DNA of 64,000 bases from Protula sp. h YS-2021 (Eukaryota > Annelida > Polychaeta > Sabellida > Serpulidae). Location of the stretch: assembly GCA_949752745.1 (NCBI GenBank), contig OX457026.1, positions 75,731,775 through 75,795,774 of the forward strand. Reading direction: 5' to 3'. The position numbers and the translations under genes were made by a program. The notes beneath the pieces were generated by a model. It saw only the letters and a program-made list of their open reading frames with translations. It was not told where the DNA came from and ran no database searches. How positions within the stretch are numbered: position 1 is the stretch's first letter; the number at the start of each line of letters is the position of its first letter. Shown piece by piece: positions 1 to 18,619 of this stretch.

Positions 1-249
1 AAAATTTTCAGTCTTATAAAAACCAAATGTGTACTGTACAAGTTGTATTATATTTTCCGTCTACTCTGACCAGTGAAATGATACATATACACAAAAATAT
101 TTAATGTGATAGGCGTTGATAAAAATACAGGTTCAATGTGTACACACAGATCGTCGGTAAAAATCAGTTTCGCTGTCGATGTCTAAATCAATGTTTTTTC
201 AGTTCACTGTTAATCACCGAAATAGTCCTTCATTGATGTTTGTTTGTTT

Positions 250-1960
250 TACTGGCACGATTTCTTGCCTGAAATTTAAAAAAGATTGTTAGCCTGGGTA
301 AAAGCCTCTGTAGCTTCCTCACATGTACCAAGAATCAAACGAATGTCAGTAAGCATTTAACTAGTGCTAGCAACTGAGGGAACACGGGCAGGTTCGTCGT
401 CCTCCACCGGTTCTACACGGTCGGTACTGTTCGTTTCTGAATTTTGAACCTCTGCTATTATACTTTCTTCGGGCACAAGCTGCGTTCGAGTCTGCGGTGA
501 CGTATTCCTCAAATTGTTGTGCGTCCATTGGCAAGTTGCTGGTAATCTGTGGTTGTGCGTCGGTTTCTGGATTGTTGTCTTCGCTTTCCGGATTTTGAAG
601 AAACATTTACTGATCATTTGAGGTGTTAATTTATCTCATGCATTCTTCAGGAAATGCAATGCGTTGTTGATGCAGTAAGACATTCTATCAACAAGCAATT
701 GTCGGTAGTGACACTTCAGGTTGTGAATAATACGAAAGTCTATAAGGCTACTGCGGCAGACCACTACCACACAAGTGGCATAGCTATTGCATACCTGTAT
801 CATAACCATAGCTCAAGCGCACTTATTCAATAATGCTCATCTACTGACCAACCAAAAGCCAACGTATATCCATGGCCGGTCCCCACAGTGTACAAGTACA
901 TTATTTTGACGGACTACTTTCTGCGCACAAGTTTACGACTCCAATCTTTTGTCAGCTAAAAACCATCTTCCTTACCTACCAATTTTTTCATTTTCATTTG
1001 CGTACTGTTAAGATCCTTAGAAAGATTTTATCAGTTAATGGACTTTGTTTAACATCCGTAACACTCCATCTTAATGACGCAGTAAAAGTAGGCATCATTA
1101 AAAAACTGTACGTCGAGAGAGCCAGTGAGCGCTATTGCAATAACATTGTACTAAGCAACTGCATTAATTAAAAAAAAACATAGCCATTTTGAAATAATTT
1201 AAAGAACTAAACCAAGTAGAAACACGACGCGTGAGAATATATTTATGTGCTTATTTGTTTGTTGACACTGTTTTAGCAGAGAATTTCTACATCGCCAGTC
1301 TTTTCACAATGCACTTCTACAGACTGTAGTCCTGCTATGACTTTTGCATGGCTGTGCCGCGGTGGGTCGGCTGAATACAACCACAGCATAGGCGCGGTTG
1401 AGCTATGGTTATGGTACAGGTATGCTATAGCTGTGCCACGTGTTGTGTGCTAATGGTCTGCCGCAGTAGCCTTATAGGCTTTCGTAGAATAATGCCCTGG
1501 TCCATGCGCTGCGTGACGGATTTAGTGTTCGGCGGCACAACATAAAGCGTAATAGCTGCCAGTCCATGCAGTTTCGGATGGGCCGAACAGTTATCCAATA
1601 TCATAGCCACAGAACGACCTTTCATCAAGCTTTCGTATCCTATTGGTAAATATTTCAGTAGTTATCCAAGCGTTTTTATTTGCTACGTATTCTGTTGGAA
1701 GTGACTTCTGTTTTTTGAAACATGGTGGTTTGCAACTTTTGCCAATCACAAGCAAAGGTAGCTTATCGGAGCCATTCATGTTACTGGCAACTAAGATACA
1801 CACGCCCTTTCGACGACTTAATACCATGCGCAGTGTCTGTTTTAAAGGTAAGTGTCATATCGGGTGAACACTTGTAAAATATCCCAGTTTCATCAAAATT
1901 GTAAATGTCTTTTGAGTCATATGTATCCAAGATGTCAGCATACATAGTGCTGTATTAGGT
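250..1960 (-). pseudogene. Tigger/pogo transposase relic
   Basis: Decayed DDE transposase of the Tigger (pogo, Tc1/mariner) group, which would cut and paste its element at TA sites. Reading the minus strand from about 1960, one sees a segment with NFDETGIFYKC (first catalytic Asp), then NMNGSDKLPLLVIGKS, KNAWITTEIF, LDNCSAHPK (second Asp) and PPNTKSVTQRMDQGII (third Asp), spread over two frames (1591-1867 and 1425-1628). The acidic C-terminal region lies at 357-617, again in two frames, with FEEYVTADSN and an ESIIAEVQNSE stretch, and continues to about 250. The three catalytic aspartates survive but frameshifts and stops interrupt the frame, so it cannot be active. No terminal repeats were located. 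Confidence 0.8.
718..835 (+). repeat. Inverted second copy of a Tigger segment
   Basis: About 110 bp here is the reverse complement of 1382-1497 with roughly 85-90% identity by eye (shared words include AAGGCTACTGCGGCAGACCA and CATAACCATAGCTCAA). The right arm lies just after the MDQG motif of the Tigger relic, so this is either a duplicated and inverted piece or a second Tigger copy. The two arms could form a large stem-loop. Confidence 0.7.
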
Positions 1961-2099
1961 AGTGACAAGGCCACGACACGTGACTACTGAGTGGGTGGTT
2001 TAGTACTAATCCCTACATACGCAATTTAGTCGTATTTATACTATAATGTCACCCTATTATTATGCAATCAACAAAGCTTGAGGAGTTTATCAGTATCAT

Positions 2100-2410
2100 G
2101 TCTTACAGCGTTTAAATGTAACAAATTGTAAGTCAAGGGATTTTTATAAAGAACTAGTGAAACAAATAAGTCAACCCCCGACTAGCTTAAAAATGTGGAA
2201 GAACAAGGGGATAGATCTTACCCAAGTAAACAAAAGTATCAAAATGTCAAGAGACTCATGTCGCGATAACAAACTACTTTCCTTTCAGTTCAAGATATTA
2301 AACGACATAGTAGCCAACAACAAAAATCTGGAAAAATGGGGAATTAAATCAGACAAAAATTGCTCTGAATGTAATGTAATAGAAGATAATTTCCACCTGT
2401 CCTAAAACAG
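2100..2410 (+). pseudogene. Non-LTR retrotransposon C-terminal fragment
   Basis: An 82-residue frame (2157-2405) carries FQFKILNDIVANNKNLEKWG followed by CSECNVIEDNFHL, the pattern of the zinc-knuckle-like tail (C-x2-C ... H) seen at the C-terminus of many non-LTR reverse transcriptases. Nothing upstream restores the RT domain, so it is a 5'-truncated remnant. The following 600 bases hold no recognisable feature. Confidence 0.55.
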
Positions 2411-3059
2411 TGGCAATAATAAGAAAAGCGTGGCAACTCCTTGGTCTTAAAGGCTTCCACGCTACTGAGTTTCTGTTAGGATCTTGTAACAACGCTGAAA
2501 ACCTTATTTTTCTATTTTAAAATACCGAATATGGGATACCCGATTCCGCAATTTAGCCTTCAATCATTCGACCTTCATGCATCAAGTAAGCATGTACATG
2601 CAAATAGATAAGATTATCTTGGACCACGATAAATACCATAGGAAATGGGGATCGTGGTCCATCAAGGGCAATTGAAAAACGGATCTTGCTTTCTTTTCTT
2701 TTCTTTGTTTTTCTCCTTATCTCGTTAATGCCTACCCACATTAGTCAAACCATATGTACGTCCCAAAAAACCCTATGACACTTCTGCACACTGTTTCATG
2801 TCTGCTTTTTCTTACAAATTTTTACTACATCAAAGATGCGAGTGAATTTATAGACAATTGTTAAAATAACTGCAGTCTTGTCTGGGTGCTGCGATACCTA
2901 GCGATGTGTAAACTGTGTGTCTGCAAAAGGTTGCTGAAAGGTTTTTGGTGTAAATGTGTGCGTAATTGATCAGACGTACAATGTCTTCCTTTTCAATAAT
3001 AATAAAAAAATGTCTTACAAGATGTATTTTCTTTTATTATGCTCTAAAACCTGGTAAAA

Positions 3060-3208
3060 AACAAAATTGTTAGATCTCAAATTTGGGACGAATTATCCGA
3101 GCCCTCGTTAAGTCGTACTTTTTCATAGAGAGCAATAGATCCCGAAATTGGCACGAATTAACTGAGGTTAGGAATTCACCGAGGACGAATTAACGAGGGG
3201 CTGCTGTA
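3060..3208. mobile_element. Pogo-type terminal fragment
   Basis: Reading the minus strand from 3206, the sequence begins CAGCAGCCCCTCGTTAATTC next to a TA dinucleotide and continues with further Tigger-like words (TTAATTCGTGCC, TTAACGAGGGCTC). This is the usual look of a Tigger terminal repeat. The opposite end was not found. Confidence 0.5.
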
Positions 3209-3895
3209 TAAGATTTTCTTGTAGAAATATGATTATAAACTTTGCTAACTTGAAAATATACCTCAGTATTTTAATCATTCCTTTTTTTTAATGAAAACAG
3301 CTGAAACAAACCCAGGGGTGCTTAGGGCCTATGGCTGGAATAAGGCCGCAGGCATGGGGCCTAGACTTGGTGAAAGTATTTTTACACAAAAATAACCAAC
3401 TGCCTTATAGCGATGCACGTAACAACATATTTTTTACCCTTTGAAAAAGGTTTTTTTCCAAAATGAACGAGATTCTGTACAATAATAGAGAGTAATAGCT
3501 GAAAAGAATGTTCAGTAGATACGATGATACTTAAGATGCGATTTCAAGTGTTAGTATTATAAAAATACACACAAGTTGTTTTTATTTTAGTACATTTTTA
3601 AAATTAAAGTTGACATCAGACGAGATCAATTTCTTATGTACTAACTCATATCGGATGGATATTTAACAATAGTCCTGTCTTTCTGAGTACCATTTTTGCG
3701 GAACCCCCAGTGAGTTTGCGGCGTAAAAACGCGTTAACTGGTGTAGAGGTTGGCTGTTGGACTAATACAATTAAGGATAAAGTGAATTAAATAATTATGT
3801 CTCCACACACGCCGAATCATTTCGATGGCATTACTGAACGAAAAAGAGGTGACTCAAATTGCAAGCTAAAACAACAGATTAAGGCAATCAAAACT

Positions 3896-5095
3896 AGACC
3901 ATTTTCGCTACCGAGTAGCGAAAATTACACTTGAGAACCACATAAAATACGATTATGAACTCTTACAATTCAGACTTGATAATGAACGAGGAGGTCAAGG
4001 CCACCAAGGTGCCTCTTACATATTGTCTTATAGGTCCAAAGAGCCGGAAATGAGCTCAAAATCGCGCAATCTGTAACGTTTTATTTTAGATACTGGTGAA
4101 CTTCCGGTTTTGATATTGACTATGACCGAGTAGTTCAAAGTCACCAAGGTCTTCTTGCATATCATTTTTTAGTCCAAAACACTGCAAATATGCTCAATAT
4201 AACCGTTTTCGAGATAATGGAAACTTCGGGTTTTTGACTTTGGCCGATGAGATCACCGAGGTACCTGTTACGAATTATTTTCAGACCCAACTAGACGAAA
4301 ATAAGCTCAAAATAGCTCTATATCTAACCGTTTTTGAAATAATGGCCCACTTCCGATTTTTGACATTGACCGTGACCGATGAGGTCAAGATCACCGAAGT
4401 ACCTCTTACGTATCGTGTTTTAAACCCATATGGTCGAAAATAAGTTCTAAATCGCTTTCTCTCTAACCATTTTCGAGATAATGGCCCACTTCCGGTTTTT
4501 GAAATTAGAATGACCAAGCATGTCAAGGTAACCGATTTACCTCTGACGTACCGTCTTTTATGCCCAAAGAGTCAAAAATAAGCTCAGAATCGCTCTATCT
4601 CTAGCCGTTTTCGAGATAATGGAAAACTTCCGGTTTTTTACATTTACCATGACCGAGGAGGTTAGGATCATGGAGGTACCTCTTACATGTCTTGTAAGAG
4701 GTATGTCTTTTAGGCTCAAAGGGTCAAAATAGCTGAATTTCACTCTATGTCTAACCGTTTTCGAGATAATGTCCTAAAAATAAGCTCAAAATCCCTCTGT
4801 CTCTAACCGTTTTCGAGATAATGGTCAATTTCTGGTTATGGGCGTTGACCATGATCGAGCAGGTCATTGTCACCGAGGTCTTTTTTTTTCTACCGTCTTT
4901 TAGGCCAAAGGGTTAAAGATAATCTCCAAACTGGCTCTATCTCTAACCGTTTGCGAGATAATTCTCAACTTCCAGGTTTTTATCTTGACCATGATCGCAG
5001 AGGTCATGGTCCCGAGGTACCTGTTACATGTCGTCTATCTCTAACCATCTTTGAGAAAACGGTCAATCGTTCTCTAAGGTGATGGTAAAAAATAC
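3896..5095 (+). repeat. Hairpin-headed tandem array, unit about 135 bp
   Basis: Starts with a perfect 10-bp hairpin (3901-3910 with 3916-3925, loop CCGAG), followed by about eight diverged units. Each holds the words AACCGTTTTCGAGATAATGG, CACTTCCGGTTTTTGA, GACCGAGGAGGTCA and ACCGAGGTACCTCTTAC. Unit anchors fall near 4070, 4199, 4325, 4466, 4603, 4752, 4805, 4940 and 5040. Short frames inside (4234-4443, 4281-4526, 4558-4743) are by-products of the repeat. Confidence 0.8.
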
Positions 5096-5171
5096 AGGTT
5101 TCACGACGTCTCATCATCCTCTATCAGTGAGCCAAATTTGATCTTCCTACACCAAACAGCGTAAACTTAAA

Positions 5172-5303
<132 letters not shown>

Positions 5304-5910
5304 GCAACCAGCAATAGGAGGACCATGCCTTATATATAGCACTTAGGGAGACCATCTTGAATAAATAATATATGTTTTTTAGCTTGTAATCAAGTGAAGT
5401 GGCAACACAAAAATTTAATTTTAAAGCAAAAAATATTATATTCCCTATGCTATAGAATCATTCGTTTTTTGTTTACTGTGTAGTTGCATAACGTTTAAAC
5501 ACGCTAAGAATTATGGAGACCTACTTTTGGTCTCCTTAAATTTTTAGTCTCTCCAATACTGTAGTTTTTAGCAAAAATGGTCCCCGTATTGCTGGAATGA
5601 CATATAATATAATATAATATAATATAATATATATATATTATATGTTTGGTATACACACATGGGGGTAATCGATCTCATTGTGAACTGTTGGGCGATCAAT
5701 AGACATGCAACACTATGTCTCTGCCAAATGTGATCGTCCTAGCCCTAGCCATCTCAGAGGGCTTCGCGTGATAAGGTTTTGGCGAAAAAAAAAGAATGAT
5801 ACGGAAATACTTTACCAAATCGTATGAAAGCAATAAACTAGGGAATTGAAAATCCCCAAGTGCAAAAATAAAATTTATCACTAGCATGCAAGATGTATAT
5901 GAAAGGTTCT

Positions 5911-7596
5911 TGGACGTTCCGTACCTTTTCCTTTCCGTACCCTGCCTTTCCGTACCTTTTTATTGGACGTTCCGCACCCTGCCAAAAGATGTTCTGCACC
6001 CTATTTGGCCGAACCGCACCCTTTCTTATTTTAAGCCTTTTCTTCAAGTTTTATATTTCATTTCCAACCTTGTTTTTCGGGACAACAGATTTGCAGCATG
6101 ATCAGTTGTAAATTATCCGATAAATGTTCAAATTGAGTAGTGAAGAAACCTGCAAAGTTTGCGTTTTGATGACCAATATTCATTAGCTCATTTTTCAGCA
6201 CTGATTGCAATTTTAATCTTCTGAAGGACTTGATATTAGGAGTAGAGTAAGTCAGTCCAGGGTAAATGCTGCCAGCAGTACAATGAACTGAATAAAACTT
6301 AAGTATATGCCATTGACTCTGATGAGGGAGACGATTAACGGAGATCATGGCAGCCATCATTTATACCCTGACAATAGAGTAAGGTGGGGCAAGACGCCCA
6401 TGCGGGGTTAAAGGCCCACTCAACGTTATTTTGAAATGTGTTACTTTTTTCACTCAAAATCAAAACTTATCGATGCGCCACATGACGAAAGCACATGTAA
6501 TCTAAATAAAACCACAACAATGGCATGTTTCAAGTAAAGACATTATTTAATTTTAGGGGGTCAATTTCAAAAGAATCACAATTTTTTGGGAAGCCAAAGA
6601 AGATTTTATAGGTTACAGATTTTAGGGTAATATCATGAAATTAATAAGTGGCCTTGCTGTTTCTAAAAACATAACAGCTTGTAACCGATGATAGGCGATA
6701 CTAATTTTTTGAGATGGTATTCACTTTGTACCCTTCGGGGGGCACCCGTGGGGCTTTTGCCCCAGGTATGGGACGAAAGGCCCACCAAGAGCAACAAATT
6801 TTTATTCAGTTTTTCATGAAAAGCAAAAAGTTTTAATAACTGATTCACTATTGTGGAGGTGGAGGGATTTGAGGTTGAACACCATCAAAAGATAGGAACA
6901 TATCTCAACTCAATAAAGTTTTATAGCAAATCGCGCTTAAGGGGGGCCTATTGCCCCACCTTACTCTAACTTAACGTTCAAAGACAGGACTTACTCACCC
7001 AAAACGGATTTACTCGCCAGAGGCAGGCATTATGTGACAGGCTATATTATAATATACCAGAGGTGATATGCCGCGGTTCAGTGATTTCCGTTAAGATTAG
7101 CCCGAGGGATCACAGTGATCACAGTAAATTGCAATTTTTCTCAGTTTTATTCAGTGCAATGTACTGCTGGCAGCATTAACTCGGGCCGGACTGATTTACT
7201 CAGGTCGAAATATGAAATCCTTCAGTATACTGAAATTGCATTCAATTCGGGAGAAATTGAAGTGATCACACGTTAGCCTTAATATTGTTGATTGCAATCA
7301 ATTTGTTAAGTCATCGAAACGCAAACTTTGCTCTTTTCTTCAGAACTCAATTTGAAAATTTATCAGATAATTTACTGATCGTGGTGCAAATTTTTTTTAC
7401 CTAAAAATAGTAATGAAAATGAAATAAACAATATTTAAGTCGAAGAAAAAGCCGAAAATAAAAAAAGGTGCGGTTTGGCAAAATAAGGTGCGGAACGTCT
7501 TTTGGCAGGGTGCGGAACGTCCAAAAAAAGGGTACGGAACGGTTCAAATAGGGTGTGGAAAGGCAGGGTACGGAAAGGAAAAGGTACGTAACGTCC
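5911..7596. mobile_element. Long-inverted-repeat transposon, non-autonomous
   Basis: The two ends are inverted copies. The left arm begins TGGACGTTCCGTACC and holds several GTTCCGCACCCTGCC-type words (5911-6060). The right arm, read backwards from 7596, begins TGGACGTTACGTACC and has the same words. Inverted similarity continues inward: 6095-6165 matches 7320-7385 (GCAAACTTTGC region, TTTATC.GATAATTTAC) and 6255-6300 matches 7145-7195 (TACTGCTGGCAGCATT region). The arms therefore reach about 450 bp. No coding sequence was recognised. A separate MITE is nested at 6377-6966. Confidence 0.75.
6377..6966. mobile_element. TA-target MITE nested in a larger element
   Basis: 590 bp bounded by perfect 14-bp terminal inverted repeats, GAGTAAGGTGGGGC at the left and its complement at the right, each next to TA (6375-6376 and 6967-6968). 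TA duplication suggests Tc1/mariner-type mobilisation. It sits between the arms of the 5911-7596 element and so inserted later. Confidence 0.8.
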
Positions 7597-7605
7597 AGCC
7601 CCCAT

Positions 7606-9215
7606 ATGAAATGTTTTGTTGAAGAGTTGAAACGTTTAAGTTTGCATTTTCTGAATATTTGCTGAAAATTGTTTCGCGAATATATGAATCGATTATTTGG
7701 ACCTTGACAAGGAAAGGAAATATGCAGTAAAGCATAGTACCTATTAATGGTTGAATAGATTCTTCAGTTTTTCATTGTTTACGTTCTAGTAATGCCGTTT
7801 AGAGACAATTTAGGAAACAGTAGGATATAACGATGTCGTACTCATGAAATACATCCTGACACGTTAATCATTATCAATTAAGTAGAATAAAAAGGTGCTC
7901 CATTTACTATGCCACTTAAATGCCATCCAAAAGTAAGTGCGAAACACAATTTGAATGCGCACTTTTTGATATCATTCATTTTGCAGGTCCCAGACTTTTA
8001 TGCTTTTACGGGTACATATCCAAAATCATCTATCCCAATCATCTAGTTGTGATTTTGACTTTCTCCAATTACGATTTTTATACCCTGTGAGGAACAGATG
8101 GGGAAATCCTTTATTACGTTTTTTTGGCCTTGACTTAAGATAAGCCTCTGGACTATCACTATCCGACTTCCTTATCTGCAATTTTCTGGTTTCAGTCCAC
8201 ATATGTCAAAAGGGGCTTCTAAGGAATATTGTTTTGAATACACATCTACACGTTTCTCGGTCCTTTTTGTAATTTAAAATTCCTTTGCGTGTGGAAAAAT
8301 AAACGTAAAATGCATGTGTTTTCCTAAGTTAGTCAGTGTATTACACAACACTTTTTTGTTCTTTTTACTTTTTCCTATTAATGCCTAAGTTGCAAGCGCG
8401 AAGTTCTCTAACTTTAGCCAAGTTTCACACATTCTAGGAACAATGAGGAAAATCTGTAATGTATATCGGTACCTTGTGATTCACTTGATCACAAAATTGT
8501 AACTAGAAAATGGACCATAAATTTTTGTGAGATAAATTAGAGAAAGAGAAAAAGAAAGCTTCAAATGAGGTTCTTGAACCTGTAAAAAAGCAAGAGGAGG
8601 AAAGAAGACCACACTATTAAGAATCACTGAGAAACAACTGACAAAATGTAAAATACCATCCGTCCGTCATGTGATGATGCAGGCGGAGGATCGGGAAAAC
8701 TGGACCAAGAAAGCATTGACCAGGCGTTGCCACACTCTTTTATAGCTGTTATGCGAAGGTAACTTTAAAATAAATAGGCGTACAAAATGAACTGGCTAAA
8801 ACTGTTTTTTTTTCTGTTTGACATGTAGCTTTTTTATTTTTTTGTTTCAAAGAAGCAAGTGTTAGATTTTTATTTGATATTTAGAAGAACCCTCAGCAGG
8901 TATTATCAATTTTAATTAAGAAATGCAATATGTTGTCTGACAAATGAATATAGGTGCGACAAAATAGTGAATGCTTTAGTAGAATAAGCTTAGTAGATTC
9001 CCACTGTTTTTTTAATTTTAAATTCATCTCTATCATGCCATTTGTTTATTATGTTAATTGCGTGATCTGATTCCTAAAATTCAAAAATTATAATTAATTA
9101 CGAATGACCATCTTCATTTTAAGCCTTTACTTAGGAACTGGATTGAAAGCAGTGGTTAAAGAAGCATTTACGGATAGAATCTTCTACAGACACATCTTTA
9201 ATAGCAATGAAAAAT
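7606..9215. other. Gene-free stretch
   Basis: AT-rich DNA downstream of the SLC46 gene. No coding region, terminal repeats or tandem repeat were recognised. Confidence 0.6.
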
Positions 9216-9221
9216 TTTATT
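9216..9221 (-). promoter_or_regulatory. Polyadenylation signal of the SLC46 gene
   Basis: Read on the minus strand this is AATAAA, about 60 bases past the TAG stop codon of the SLC46 gene, a plausible 3' UTR length. Confidence 0.45.
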
Positions 9222-9279
9222 GAATTAATTAAAGCAAAGTATAAACTGTAAAGACTTTTCAAATTTATTATTTCAAGTA

Positions 9280-14890
<5,611 letters not shown>

Positions 14891-15099
14891 CTATAAAACA
14901 AAGCAATTAACCCTAGACAGAGAACCTTGTTTGAAATTTACTTATGTAAAAATAATAAAATAAATCTATCAATTTCATGATAGGCTGAGAAGAAAATTTT
15001 TAGTTAAGTGGTTTTTTCTTCAAAAATTATTTCAAGATACATCTTTTACTATATTTTTGAAAGGGTGGTGAAATGTTATAAGTAATGTAAAAAGACATA

Positions 15100-16264
15100 C
15101 AGTGAAACCCCGCTGTTAGGAACAAAAAGTGACTGAATAGTTTTGTTCCTTATAACGGGGTGTCCCTAATTTCGAGGTCCTGTACATTTGAATTCTATCC
15201 GAATATATATTTTTCCACAGACTTAATACTTATTAAAAACTAGAACCGCATTTCGCAAGCGAAATCTTCAACACTTGACAAACATTAAAACTTAAAAATG
15301 TTTTTTTGAACGGCTTATTATTTCTTGAACAACATGAAGTTTTTTTTACAAGCCGCATAGTTTATAATAAAAATTTATTACCAAACATCACAGCTTGAAT
15401 TCCGTTTATGAACCGTGTACATCTGCTTCGGTATATTGGCTTGAACGGACTAGCATTTTTTCTCTATGCAGGCAGAGCTCGCGTAACGTCCATAAGCTGT
15501 GATATTTTGATCAACCGTTGCTTTGCTTTTAAATGTACTGTATTTATTTATTCTAAAATCAGCTGTATTCGCATGGCGTTTGAACATGAAAACGAAATCG
15601 TAGACGAAAAAAGCGGGATGCACACCCTCAGATCAAAGTTTTTTGGTCCTAGGACTTGTAGTGTCAGAGAAGAGACAAGAGCTGAGACAAGAAAATGAAT
15701 TTTTACTGTCAAGAAAAAAGCACCAACGGCTGCCCGCACAAATTCATATAAACCTTGACCAAGTCAAAGACTAAATAACACCTTGTCTAACAGCTTGTTT
15801 TACCTATCACTGAGTATAAAGACAGTAAATTACTGGCTCTTTTATACACATTTTAAAAGACGGAGCACATTTCAATAATGATTAGTTGTATAAAGCTTCT
15901 CTCTTAAGCACGCATCTTTTGAAATAAACTCTTTTGTTTTTACATGTACTGTGTTCAATGTAATGTACTCAAATCACACAGAAAACAATAGAGAAAAAAT
16001 AACCACTATCGCGTAACAAGCTGATAAGGGTTGTTTACTTAACGCACAAAAGATAGACAGCAATTTGACTGTCCACAATAAAGAGATTGTTTTAAATGTT
16101 TACCCGTACTGTCAGGATAAAAAGAGTGTCCCTAATTCTCTAATTCTGAATAGAGGGGCGTCCACAATAGAGTGGTCTACATGTAACTAAACTCTATGGC
16201 GTTTTAAAACAGACTGAAAAATGATATCCATAATTCAAGGGTGTCCATTTCCGGGGTTTAACTG
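15100..16264. mobile_element. Pogo-type non-autonomous element
   Basis: 1165 bp flanked by TA on both sides. The left end reads CAGTGAAACCCCGCTGTTAG and the right end, read inward, CAGTTAAACCCCGGAAATGG. Subterminal words such as GTGTCCCTAATT recur near both ends. The 96-codon frame at 15408-15698 resembles nothing I know. Confidence 0.75.
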
Positions 16265-17664
16265 TATGTGCAAGGTGGACCACACAATATTCTAACAAAA
16301 GAATGCTAAAAGTAAGGACATTTGAGTACATCCAGGGTTACAGTGCAATATATTGTATTTGTTAACTGGTAAATTACTGATAGGGCTGAGAAACTTGGTT
16401 TAGTCATTAGTCATCAGTTTACATTCAAGAATTTATTATCATCCGTTGCAAATACAAATGTAATTAACAGAATAACGCCGTTATAAAGCTGTTATATAGA
16501 TAACCACAGCTACAGCTGGCTGGCAACCTTAGCAACCGCAAAACCGACGATACACCTTACATGTCACTCTAACAGTGCTGTTTAGCAACAACACTCTTAA
16601 TAATTACATCTGATTTCGTAAAAAGATCTTTTTTCAAAACTAGAAATAATCGTTTAATTTGATATTATTTAACAGCTATGGAGAACATCATCCATGATTG
16701 ATCATTAATTCTTCCGTTTTAGCATTAAATTATATTTTTGTGTGTCGAAAGCCCGTTCAAAAAAATGGATTCCCGGAACAGGGATGGAAAGTAAAAAGAC
16801 TTAAAATTGAATAATAGCTCGGTAAGGTCAATATGTTTAAACTTTTATCTTCGCTTTGTCTTGGTACAAAGCAACTGACATCACAGTAATTGTAAACAGG
16901 TCATTGATACTATACCACAGAGTATGGTTATCTAAAGTAGAAAACCTTCAGTGTAAAAGTCCTATACTTGATTGTTACTTTTGTTACATATACATACACA
17001 TACCAGATCAAAACAACACAATTTCGGCAGAGATTCTGGCTTATATTCAGCTTTATCATTCTAAAAATAAATGACAGGTTGTTTAATGATTACCTGTTAG
17101 CGTAAATATATCTGAATACGTCTTTTATTCCATTTGTTTTATTTGTCTCGTGAGTTACACAATTACATTTTATTTAAATCAGAGAATAACATATTCATTA
17201 TGCATCTAAATTTTATTTATTCCTATCTATCAAAACGTGTGATAATAACATACGATATTTGCATATATTATATAGATATACTTTTTCGAGGCATTTATTT
17301 ATGCAAATGTACAGTGACCAGGCACTTAATTTTCTTTAAATCACACGCTACACATGACCTATAAAATATCAATGTTCGTGTTTTCTTTACTGTAATTACG
17401 GTTTTTGGACACCCATTAAATCTTGTCAGAACGCACACTTGATGTCAACAAGACTTCAGCTGCATGTGATACGATACGAGTGTGTTGGTACTTGTGGATT
17501 GGGGTATCCCCATGGTTCATTGAATTCGAGCGATGCATTTCTCTCTAGTTCTCTTCTTCTGCCATACCGTTTGGCCGATTAAACAGTTTCAGACTGTCGG
17601 AACAGCAGGATCCAAACTAGACACAGCTTAACTATAGTAAGTAACAGCGTATTATTTTAAATAA
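16265..17664. other. Gene-free stretch upstream of the SLC46 gene
   Basis: No coding region, tandem repeat or terminal repeat was recognised. The missing start exon and promoter of the minus-strand SLC46 gene may lie here or within 14900-15099, but I could not place them. Confidence 0.4.
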
Positions 17665-18098
17665 CAGTGAAACAAATAAAAAACCAGATATTTTTGCTTT
17701 GGTACACTATTCCGGAATAGACTACCGATAAACCAAATGTTACGGAAATCGAAATTTTTCGTTATTTCATCATTTCATGTTGCAGACTATATAAAGAACT
17801 TTCTTGCCTAATAAAAGAAAAGTATGTACGTATTGAAAATGAAGATACATTTAACAAATTTTTAAATTTCAATAGGTTATTCAATACTGAACATTTTAAT
17901 AAAGTCAAATGTAAATTAATGTTTCAATATTTTGTTTTCCTTTCGCTAAAAGATAAGAATTTACATTGCTCAACTTATTTTCACCGTTTGTTGTAAGAAA
18001 AATTAAGCATTATTGATTTCTGTGATAATTAAATTATCGGTATTCTATTCCGGAATAGCCTACCAAAAATATCTGGTTTCTTATTTGCTTCAGAATTC
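17665..18098. mobile_element. MITE with about 60-bp inverted ends
   Basis: The left end carries GAAACAAATAAAAAACCAGA, then TATTCCGGAATAGACTACCG. The right end is the inverse with a few changes. Both sides are flanked by the 13-bp direct repeat TTATTTTAAATAA (17652-17664 and 18099-18111), a candidate target duplication. No coding sequence was found. Confidence 0.7.
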
Positions 18099-18619
18099 TT
18101 ATTTTAAATAATACTGTGTTATGTCTAGGTGCTCTCGCTCTATCCAGTCCTCTGAAAGTTTTTGCAAGAAATGTGAACCGATTAGACATGCAATGTCTCT
18201 GCCAAATTTACTCGCCCTCGACTAGTCTTAGAATAGTCCGGCTGACAAGATTATGGCAGAATTGAAAGGACGTGGAGCGACCAGTGCATGCAAAACATCA
18301 GTGTACAGGAATATGTCTCACAGAACAAATCCATGGTGTTTCTTTCCCATAATTTTCCATATACAGCAATAAAGTATAATTTTCCTTTTCGACAAATGCA
18401 TGAACATAAATCCCAGTAACCAATTCCGAGAAAACACAACTCTGTTTACAAAAATGGTCATCAAAGTATTCCTCCGGAAACTTGCAAATGGAGTAAAATA
18501 AAATATTTTCCTTTGTCAAAGAATACATTCCCGCCCAAAACAAGTGTGCTACATTTGGAGTTGATCCCACTTCTCCTTTTTCCTGATATTTTGCACATGA
18601 GATTTTTCTTCCACATATA

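Noticed and set aside
3940..5095. Possible CRISPR-like array
   Set aside because: Units are directly tandem with no unique spacers, are strongly diverged, and the DNA is plainly eukaryotic.
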